Shown here piece by piece: positions 8,800 through 13,714 of a stretch of DNA of 13,714 nucleotides (the first letter of the stretch is position 1; every line of letters starts with the position of its first letter). The stretch is from CAYJAD01 sp964372165 (GTDB taxonomy: Bacteria > Desulfobacterota > Desulfovibrionia > Desulfovibrionales > Desulfovibrionaceae), in NCBI GenBank assembly GCA_964372165.1, contig CAYJPT010000056.1, positions 1 to 13,714 on the forward strand, written 5' to 3'. The translations under genes were made by a program, and so were the position numbers. Under the pieces are notes generated by a model. It did not search any database and had not been told where the DNA came from. It worked only from the letters and a program-made list of their open reading frames with translations.

Positions 8800-8832
8800 A
8801 TGCTTGTACATATTAAATATATTATTAATGAT

Positions 8833-8849
8833 TAAATACATAGTATTTA
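8833..8849. repeat. Short palindrome upstream of the kinase gene
   Basis: TAAATAC (8833-8839), a 3-base centre ATA and GTATTTA (8843-8849) form a perfect inverted repeat about 77 bases upstream of the kinase start and about 35 bases upstream of its candidate -10. It could be an operator for a dimeric regulator or a mere AT-rich coincidence. It lies in the 201-base gap 8757-8957, where I see no gene. Confidence 0.35.
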
Positions 8850-8957
8850 TTCTGCACAACTTCATGGTATGACTTGGTGTATTGTTTTAGTTTGCTCCCC
8901 AAAGTGAGATAAGTGTTTGGATAGTTGAGCATCAAGTACTACACAAAGATATTAATC

Positions 8958-9356
8958 TTATACACGATATGAAACTAAAGCCGGTTCATAAAGATCATTA
9001 TACAAACTACTTTCCATTTCGCTACGTGTTGTAATAGCTATAGCATTGGCTTCAAAGGCGCGTTGTGTAGAAATTTGACTTGTGAATTCACGTGCGAGAT
9101 CAACAGTATTATTTGCCATGCCAAGTATTTCGTTTTGTAGTGGGTTTTGTGTTGATGGCAATTGCGATGTTTGACCGGCAAGTATTAGTTGTGGTGGATT
9201 AGGGTCTACTTGTAATTGCACATTACCACCATAACCAGCACCATAGTGATATTCCACCGGTGTATAATTAGCTGTGCTAATATTTGCAATATTATGCGAG
9301 CTTAGGGCTATTCCACCTGAAAATGCATTCAAAGCAGATAAGTTATCATAAACCAT
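8958..9356 (-). CDS. Flagellar basal-body rod family protein, FlgC-like in size
   Basis: The 132-residue product belongs to the rod/hook family whose members build the axial flagellar structure outside the inner membrane. The N-terminus (LSALNAFSGGIALSSHNIANISTANYTP, about residues 7-34) is the rod-domain pattern with the conserved S-x-N-I-A-N core. The C-terminus (NTVDLAREFTSQISTQRAFEANAIAI, from about 82) is the matching C-terminal helix pattern (D-x-A-x-E ... Q-R-A-F-E-A-N). FlgC has about this length, but canonical flgC sits in a flgB-flgC-fliE cluster. Here the gene stands alone between ftsK and a kinase gene, so it may be a paralogue, and I give no symbol. GAGG lies 5 bases before the ATG at 9356. 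The family uses the flagellar type III export route, so the lack of a signal peptide is expected. Confidence 0.8.
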   Translation of the reverse strand: MVYDNLSALNAFSGGIALSSHNIANISTANYTPVEYHYGAGYGGNVQLQVDPNPPQLILAGQTSQLPSTQNPLQNEILGMANNTVDLAREFTSQISTQRAFEANAIAITTRSEMESSLYNDLYEPALVSYRV

Positions 9357-9377
9357 GCTAACCTCATTCTTGAATAT

Positions 9378-9523
9378 TAAGGAGATGCTGATTTATTCTG
9401 CTTGCAGAATAAATCAGAAAGGCACACTGCCTTCATTCGCCCTGTAGGACGCAAAAAAAGCGTGGTTTTTTGCTCTCATTCGGCGTGCAAGTCGGCACAA
9501 TTGCCTACTCTGTAAGGAAACGT
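9378..9523. repeat. Structured intergenic repeat-like element
   Basis: A block with about 52% G+C (47 of 90 bases in 9421-9510) sits in AT-rich surroundings. It contains in order a perfect palindrome with 14-bp arms (9388-9417), a 6-bp hairpin AAGGCA/TGCCTT (9419-9433), an 8-bp hairpin GCAAAAAA/TTTTTTGC (9451-9473), and GGCA/TGCC (9494-9505). GGCACACTGCCTTC...CTGTAGGA (9421-9448) and GGCACAATTGCCTACTCTGTAAGGA (9494-9518) look like imperfect copies of each other. CATTCG also recurs at 9434 and 9477. The minus strand gives only short overlapping frames (one ending KNHAFFASYRANEGSVPF, another ending LFCKQNKSASP), joined by a run of seven T. I take it as a REP/MITE-like dispersed element, not a gene. 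Copy number elsewhere cannot be seen from this window. Confidence 0.55.
9388..9417. repeat. Perfect inverted repeat, 14-bp arms
   Basis: CTGATTTATTCTGC (9388-9401) and GCAGAATAAATCAG (9404-9417) are exact reverse complements around a TT centre. It lies just upstream of the flagellar gene start on the minus strand, so if transcribed it would form a strong hairpin ahead of that gene. No run of T follows on either strand, which argues against an intrinsic terminator. Confidence 0.9.
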
Positions 9524-9566
9524 ACAATATATTTTTTGACTTGTTGATTTAAGCTGCGTTTCCTTA
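9513..9566. repeat. 10-bp inverted repeat around an AT-rich core
   Basis: TAAGGAAACG (9513-9522) and CGTTTCCTTA (9557-9566) are exact reverse complements 34 bases apart. They may mark the right boundary of the repeat-like block or be an independent element. Confidence 0.6.
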
Positions 9567-9678
9567 AAATGTATATTAGTTCTACAATTATTTATGTGGT
9601 TTTGTTCAATACACTATAACTTTGCTCACTAGCACTTAATTCATATTTTAGCAAGTTATAGCTTAAATCAAATTTATC

Positions 9679-9702
9679 ACTAAAATAAATATATATTTTA
9701 GT
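9679..9702. repeat. AT-rich hairpin downstream of ftsK
   Basis: ACTAAAATA (9679-9687) and TATTTTAGT (9694-9702) pair perfectly with a 6-base loop, about 75 bases past the ftsK stop. It might help end ftsK transcription, though it has little G+C and no clear T-run after it. Confidence 0.4.
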
Positions 9703-9776
9703 ATATTATATGCTTATCGTATGTGGTATTGTAGCATGCAATTTTTTTGCTTAATTCTTATACAGTACTAGTAGTG

Positions 9777-11981
9777 TTAACGTATAACTGTACGGGGCTT
9801 GCTTCCGTCAGCAGGGCCGATTATGCCTTCTTGCTCAAGCTGTTCCATAAGGCGAGCTGCACGGTTAAAACCAATTTTAAAACGCCGCTGTATAAGAGAA
9901 ATGGAAGCCTTACCTTGTTCTTCTACAAAGGAGCGCACATCATTATAGAGTTCATCTTGTTCAGCATTATTTGCTTTATTATTTTTGTCAGTTACAGTAT
10001 TGCCCCAATCGGAGAAGTCAACTTTATATGAAGGTGGTAAGTGTGTTTTCCAATGTGCTACTACGGCTTGTACTTCTTCATCTGGTACAAATGGTCCGTG
10101 CAAGCGCATTATGCGCCCACCGCTAGGTTTGAACAGCATATCACCCTTACCCAACAAATGTTCTGCACCAACAGTATCAAGTATGGTACGTGAGTCATGT
10201 TTGCTACTTACTTGAAATGAGATGCGGCAGGGAAAGTTTGCTTTAATTAATCCTGTAACTACATCAACACTTGGACGTTGAGTTGCAAGAACCATATGTA
10301 TACCAGCAGCACGAGCAAGCTGAGCTAAACGTACAATGCTTGTTTCTACTTCACGTGCAGCTGTGAGCATGAGATCTGCAAGTTCATCTATAACTATGAC
10401 AAGGTATGGCATTGGTTCAAGATCTGCAATATCTTGAGGTTTATTATCACCAAGGGTGGAAATTTTTTGATTATATCCTGAAATATTACGTACACCAAGG
10501 CGAGCCATAGCTGCATAGCGTGTGTCCATTTCATGTACAGCCCAATCTAAGGCTGTTTTTGCTTGATGCATTTCCGTAACGACTGGATGTACCAAGTGCG
10601 GCAAATCAGCGTATATAGCCATTTCTATGCGCTTAGGGTCAATGAGTAACAGCTGCATTTCTTCAGGGTAAACTGTATAAAGTAAGCTTAATAAAATGGA
10701 GTTTAAGCCTACACTTTTACCTGCACCTGTTGCCCCTGCAACTAATAAATGTGGCATACGTGAAAGGTCAGCAACAAATGGCATGCCTGCAATATCTTTA
10801 CCTAAAGCCATGCTTAAAGGGCCTGCACTCTGGGTGAATGATGATGACTCAAGTATCTCTCGAAAGTTGACCATATCCCTGTTTACATTTGGTATTTCTA
10901 TACCGACTGTATCTGATCCGGGTATGGGAGCTTGTATGCGCACAGCAATTGCTTTGAGTGCTAGGGCTAAGTCATCACTTAAATTTGCAATACGATTTAC
11001 ACGAACTCCCGCAGCGGGGCGCACTTCATACATTGTTACAACTGGCCCCGGAGTAATGCGGACAAGTTCGCCTTGAACTCCAAAGTCTGTTAAACAAGCC
11101 ATGAGGCGTTGCCCTCTTTCCTCCATTTCTTCCCTTGCTGTTTGAGATGGTGGAGTGCCAGCTTTTAATAAATCAAGTGGCGGTAGGGGAGTTTTGTGGG
11201 CGTGCGATTTTTTATTTTTAAAAAGCTGTAAGGCTTTTGTAATACCAGATGGTGTTTGTTGTGCATCTTGTTGTGGAACAATAATAATATCTGACATGTC
11301 ATCTTGATCATGTGCGTCTATATCATTATCTTTCTGATTATTTTTAGCGTGAGCATCAACGTCAACATATAATGCCGGCAGAGCATCATTTTTAGCTTTT
11401 GGTTTTAATTTGTTGAAAATATTTGTCATGTTGGGTGCTTGTAAACGTCCCCACGGTAAACCTTGAGAGCGATTTTTTATTATACCCCCAAGTGCTTTTA
11501 GCACGTTTAGCCATGAAATACCAAATGATAGCTGCGTGGCTAAAATAAACATGAAAAACCACATAAGTGCCGAACCGCTAGGACTTAGCAATAGGGCAGC
11601 ATTTTTATAAATGGCTTGACCAATCATGCCTCCACCTTTGATGTCACCTAGTTGAATATCCCAAGCTGATCCAACACATAACATACAAAGGGTTAGCAAA
11701 AAATACCCAAGCCAACGCCACCATACCAATTCATAGAATGATGATATGCAAGCAGCTCCAACGGCTGCAAAAACTAAAGGCCATGCATATGATGCTATAC
11801 CAAAGACATCATTTAAAAATCCAGATATATATGCGCCCAACAGGCCAGCATTGTTTTTTATACCTTCGTTATTGCTTACAACATGGTTAATGCTTGGGTC
11901 TGTAATGTCATGCGTTACTAGACTCAGCAATATTAGCAAGGCAAAAAAAAGTAAAAAAAGCCCAAAGAATTCACGGGCCAA
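9777..11981 (-). CDS. ftsK: DNA translocase FtsK/SpoIIIE family
   Basis: FtsK is a membrane-anchored hexameric motor that pumps chromosomal DNA through the closing division septum. From the TTG at 11981 the product is 734 residues, close to SpoIIIE and the shorter FtsK forms. Four membrane segments lie at about 5-26, 60-82, 88-106 and 128-152, followed by a short charged linker (about 165-265) rich in Asp, Asn and Lys. The RecA-like motor has Walker A GATGAGKS at 416-423, Walker B VIVIDELADLM with D532/E533, and LATQRPSVDVVTGLIKANFP after it. The C-terminal gamma winged helix (about 670-733, RRFKIGFNRAARLMEQLE) should read the polar DNA signals. The start is uncertain: TTG 11981 has only a weak site, while a perfect AAGGAGG (12005-12011) stands 8 bases before an in-frame ACG at 11996. 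The gene follows efp by about 80 bases. Confidence 0.96.
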   Translation of the reverse strand: MAREFFGLFLLFFALLILLSLVTHDITDPSINHVVSNNEGIKNNAGLLGAYISGFLNDVFGIASYAWPLVFAAVGAACISSFYELVWWRWLGYFLLTLCMLCVGSAWDIQLGDIKGGGMIGQAIYKNAALLLSPSGSALMWFFMFILATQLSFGISWLNVLKALGGIIKNRSQGLPWGRLQAPNMTNIFNKLKPKAKNDALPALYVDVDAHAKNNQKDNDIDAHDQDDMSDIIIVPQQDAQQTPSGITKALQLFKNKKSHAHKTPLPPLDLLKAGTPPSQTAREEMEERGQRLMACLTDFGVQGELVRITPGPVVTMYEVRPAAGVRVNRIANLSDDLALALKAIAVRIQAPIPGSDTVGIEIPNVNRDMVNFREILESSSFTQSAGPLSMALGKDIAGMPFVADLSRMPHLLVAGATGAGKSVGLNSILLSLLYTVYPEEMQLLLIDPKRIEMAIYADLPHLVHPVVTEMHQAKTALDWAVHEMDTRYAAMARLGVRNISGYNQKISTLGDNKPQDIADLEPMPYLVIVIDELADLMLTAAREVETSIVRLAQLARAAGIHMVLATQRPSVDVVTGLIKANFPCRISFQVSSKHDSRTILDTVGAEHLLGKGDMLFKPSGGRIMRLHGPFVPDEEVQAVVAHWKTHLPPSYKVDFSDWGNTVTDKNNKANNAEQDELYNDVRSFVEEQGKASISLIQRRFKIGFNRAARLMEQLEQEGIIGPADGSKPRTVIR

Positions 11982-12004
11982 TTTGCGTGCGTCCGTATGC
12001 GCAC

Positions 12005-12011
12005 CCTCCTT
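12005..12011 (-). promoter_or_regulatory. Strong Shine-Dalgarno with no normal start codon after it
   Basis: The minus strand reads AAGGAGG here. The in-frame ftsK codon at ideal distance (8 bases) is ACG at 11994-11996. There is no ATG, GTG or TTG in frame until TTG at 11981, 23 bases away. Confidence 0.6.
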
Positions 12012-12061
12012 GTGCTAGTGCACTGTCATAAAAATTTATATTTGTTCAGGTGTTATATAAT

Positions 12062-12619
12062 TTATTCGCGGCCTAAGTATTCTTTGCTGCGTGTGTCAAC
12101 CTTGACATTGTCACCTTCATTTACAAAAATTGGTACTTGAATAACTAGTCCAGTTTCAAGAGTTGCAGGTTTTGTTACATTGCTTACTGTATCACCCTTA
12201 GCACCTGGATCTGTTGCAACAACTTTTAAAACTAAGGAAACAGGAATGTCAATATCAAGCGGATTTCCTTTATATAAAAGCACACGGCATTCTTGACCAT
12301 CTTTTAAAAAACCAGCTTTGCCGGATGTGATTTCTTCTTTCATTTGCAATTGCTCATAATCGGTCATGTCCATGAAGATAAGCTCATCACCTTCACGATA
12401 TAAAAATTGCATATCACGTGTTTCAAGGTCGGGGCGTGCTACCTTTTCACCAGAGCGAAAGGTATTATCAACCACGCGCCCAGTTAAAATATTGCGCAAT
12501 TTTGTACGCATCATAGCTCCACCTTTGCCAGGTTTAAAATGCTGAAAGTCTAATATTTCAAATGGAGTGCCATCAATTTCAATTTTAAGTCCTTTTCTAA
12601 AGTCAGTTGTTGAATACAT
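12062..12619 (-). CDS. efp: Translation elongation factor P
   Basis: EF-P binds stalled ribosomes between the P and E sites and helps form peptide bonds at consecutive prolines. The 185-residue length is standard. Domain I carries the loop FKPGKGGAMMRTKLRN with the tip Lys at position 32, the residue that many bacteria modify. The two OB domains follow, with MDMTDYEQ and LLYKGNPLDIDIPVSL, and the C-terminal signature VSNVTKPATLETGLVIQVPIFVNEGD is complete. No modifying enzyme gene is in the window, so any modification of Lys32 is unknown. The ATG at 12619 lies 2 bases after the aroQ stop. Its ribosome site AGGAG is formed by the last aroQ codons, a typical coupled pair. No canonical residue is missing. 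Confidence 0.98.
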   Translation of the reverse strand: MYSTTDFRKGLKIEIDGTPFEILDFQHFKPGKGGAMMRTKLRNILTGRVVDNTFRSGEKVARPDLETRDMQFLYREGDELIFMDMTDYEQLQMKEEITSGKAGFLKDGQECRVLLYKGNPLDIDIPVSLVLKVVATDPGAKGDTVSNVTKPATLETGLVIQVPIFVNEGDNVKVDTRSKEYLGRE

Positions 12620-12621
12620 AT

Positions 12622-13071
12622 TTACTCCTGTATATTTTTTCTTAGATGTTGCACAAGTGCTTGTACGCCAAGAGCATAGCTCATAATACCAAAGCCAGCA
12701 ATTACACCTATTACATGTTTACCAATAAAACTTGTTTGACGTATTTTTTCTTCACGTGCAAGCACATTACTTAGATGTACTTCAACACAAGGTATGTCAA
12801 TCCAGGCAAGGCAATCAGCAAGTGCAAGGCTTGTGTGCGTGTAAGCTCCTGCATTTAATACAATGCCGTCCATGTTTTCTTCTCGTGCCTGCTCAATTCT
12901 ATCAATAAGTGCACCTTCACTATTAGATTGAAAAAAAGTAAGGCTCACGTCTTGTTGCACTATGCTCTTAACCATACTAGGTATAAGGTCTAGGCTTTGT
13001 GTTCCATATATTTGTGGTTGGCGTATTCCTACAGCCTTAAGGTTTGGACCGTTTAATATTAAAACCTTCAT
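12622..13071 (-). CDS. aroQ: Type II 3-dehydroquinate dehydratase
   Basis: This enzyme dehydrates 3-dehydroquinate to 3-dehydroshikimate in the shikimate pathway. It is a cytosolic dodecamer. The 149-residue product has the family's usual size and keeps the main active-site residues: R17 and catalytic Y22 in RQPQIYG, N73 and H79 in NAGAYTHTS, E97 and H99 in VEVHLSN, then R106 and R111. Two motifs differ from the common form: GPNLKAVGIRQP where GPNLNLLGTREP is usual, and QSNSEG where QSNHEG is usual. I recall a similar variant in Desulfovibrio, so this looks like a lineage trait and not decay. A GGA lies 6 bases before the ATG at 13071. It appears to be the first gene of the aroQ-efp group and is divergent from ysxC. 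Confidence 0.96.
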   Translation of the reverse strand: MKVLILNGPNLKAVGIRQPQIYGTQSLDLIPSMVKSIVQQDVSLTFFQSNSEGALIDRIEQAREENMDGIVLNAGAYTHTSLALADCLAWIDIPCVEVHLSNVLAREEKIRQTSFIGKHVIGVIAGFGIMSYALGVQALVQHLRKNIQE

Positions 13072-13122
13072 ATGATATCCATTTGCATTTTGGTAAATAT
13101 AAATGTATGCTTGAAAAGCGAA

Positions 13123-13151
13123 ATATTTGCTTATTTTATTATTATTGTCAA
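13123..13151 (-). promoter_or_regulatory. Candidate promoter of aroQ-efp
   Basis: The minus strand has a perfect TTGACA (13146-13151), a 17-base spacer, and AAATAT (13123-13128) as a poor -10. It would give a leader of about 45 bases before aroQ. It lies in the 101-base divergent gap with ysxC. Confidence 0.35.
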
Positions 13152-13172
13152 GTCAAAGCGAGTGAGATGCAT

Positions 13173-13714
13173 ATGCAATCCAGTCTTATATTAGAATTAA
13201 CAGCTTACACTTTTGAACAAATTGATTGTGAATCTACACAAAACTTACCGCAAATTGCCCTTGCTGGGCGATCAAATGTTGGTAAATCTTCACTGGTAAA
13301 TGCACTTGCAGGTAGAAAATCACTTGCAAAAATTAGTGCCACTCCTGGTAAAACTCGCTCATTAAATTTTTATCGTGCCACACCAGATGAATTTTATATT
13401 GTGGATTTGCCAGGGTATGGGTATGCACGCTGTAGTAAGAGTGAACGACAAAAATGGGGACAACTTATGGAGAGATACTTGCTCTCCAGCCAAAATCTGA
13501 TGGCACTTGCTGTATTACTGGACTGTCGCTTAGATCCACAAAAAATTGATATACAATTGGTAGAATTTGCAATGACTAATAATATAAAGTTATTACCTAT
13601 TCTTACCAAGGGTGATAAGTGTAAGCAAAAAGAACGCGCCCAAAGGCAAAACCAATGGGCAAATATTTTGGGTGGCATTTTACCAATAGTTACATCATCA
13701 TCTAGCCGTTTGGG
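13173..13714 (+). CDS. ysxC: Ribosome biogenesis GTP-binding protein YsxC/EngB, 3' end outside the window
   Basis: This TRAFAC-class GTPase is needed for late 50S ribosome assembly. The reading frame stays open to the window end, giving 180 residues of a family usually about 195-210 long. The G motifs are in order: G1 GRSNVGKS at 32-39, a switch I region with SATPGKTRSLNFY, G3 DLPGYG at 78-83, G4 TKGDK at 145-149 (TKADK is more common) and the start of the G5 region TSSSS near the end. GYGYAR after G3 is typical of the family. Two in-frame ATGs exist, 13167 and 13173. I prefer 13173 because GTGAG lies 6 bases before it, but the sites are weak and two extra residues are possible. The gene is divergent from aroQ. 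Confidence 0.95.
   Translation, partial: MQSSLILELTAYTFEQIDCESTQNLPQIALAGRSNVGKSSLVNALAGRKSLAKISATPGKTRSLNFYRATPDEFYIVDLPGYGYARCSKSERQKWGQLMERYLLSSQNLMALAVLLDCRLDPQKIDIQLVEFAMTNNIKLLPILTKGDKCKQKERAQRQNQWANILGGILPIVTSSSSRL

Larger units (their letters stand above)
9357..9776. other. 420-base gap without a gene, rich in inverted repeats
   Basis: This gap between ftsK and the flagellar gene holds no convincing coding region. Its left part (about 9378-9566) is a structured, G+C-richer repeat-like block, described separately. Its right part (9567-9776) is very AT-rich, with a 9-bp-arm hairpin at 9679-9702 and an imperfect inverted pair ATAACTTTGCT (9616-9626) and AGCAAGTTAT (9650-9659). The flagellar gene's promoter and any ftsK terminator should lie here, but I cannot place either with confidence. 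I found no sigma-54 or sigma-28 motif with correct spacing. Confidence 0.7.

Noticed and set aside
9388..9473. CRISPR array or small RNA gene
   Set aside because: The repeats are inverted and unequal with no regular spacers, and no cas gene is present. The structure fits a repeat element better than a defined RNA.
9485..9505. Possible sigma-54 promoter (GGCAC followed by TTGC) near the flagellar gene
   Set aside because: The GGCAC-to-TTGC spacing is 2 bases where 5 are needed, it is on the + strand, and the gene is on the - strand.
9747..10031. 94-residue + strand open frame overlapping the ftsK 3' end
   Set aside because: It lies antisense to the conserved FtsK C-terminal motor and gamma domain, has no good ribosome site and no recognisable domain.
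10696..11076. 126-residue + strand open frame inside ftsK
   Set aside because: It is a shadow of the Walker A region of FtsK, with no supporting motif.
12622..13071. aroQ as a decayed gene because of its altered GPNL and QSN motifs
   Set aside because: All main active-site residues (R17, Y22, N73, H79, E97, H99, R106, R111) are present and the frame is intact.
13111..13139. TTGAAA with TTTTAT as a ysxC promoter
   Set aside because: The -10 match is poor and several equal alternatives exist in this AT-rich gap.
13394..13678. 94-residue - strand open frame at the right edge
   Set aside because: It is antisense to the G motifs of ysxC, which is clearly the real gene although it runs off the window.

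Overview
The window is AT-rich chromosomal DNA from a flagellated Gram-negative bacterium. The aroQ variant (GPNLKAVGIRQP, QSNSEG), a short SpoIIIE-length FtsK, a lone flagellar rod-type gene and a signal-peptide OB-fold protein together suggest an AT-rich member of the Desulfovibrio/Lawsonia group. That assignment is an inference from sequence flavour, not from a search. There is no phage, CRISPR array, transposase, tRNA or rRNA in it. Most of the window is core metabolism and housekeeping.

Layout: on the + strand, argG and argH (the last two steps of arginine synthesis) are followed without a clear break by trkA and trkH (the regulatory and pore subunits of a Trk potassium uptake system). 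After 142 bases comes a gene for a small secreted protein with a C-terminal OB-fold of the tRNA_anti-like type. The next five genes lie on the - strand and converge on it. Read in their own direction they are aroQ, efp, ftsK, a short flagellar rod-family protein, and a soluble three-PAS hybrid histidine kinase. At the right edge, divergent from aroQ, is the start of the GTPase gene ysxC/engB, cut off by the window end.

How the genes work together: argG and argH convert citrulline to arginine. TrkA gates TrkH according to its bound nucleotide, giving K+ uptake. aroQ (shikimate pathway) and efp (ribosome rescue at polyproline stretches) are 2 bases apart and translationally coupled. ftsK (chromosome translocation at division) follows them. 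ysxC (ribosome 50S assembly) is transcribed away from this group.

The least ordinary parts are: (1) a structured, G+C-richer intergenic block at about 9378-9566 with a perfect 14-bp-arm palindrome, several hairpins and internal imperfect repetition, which looks like a dispersed chromosomal repeat; (2) the 5' end of ftsK, where no ATG or GTG start exists, a perfect Shine-Dalgarno stands 8 bases before an ACG codon, and an in-frame TAG lies upstream; (3) a hybrid kinase whose three PAS domains look like internal duplications; and (4) a flagellar rod-like gene standing outside any flagellar cluster. I found no convincing new multi-gene system.
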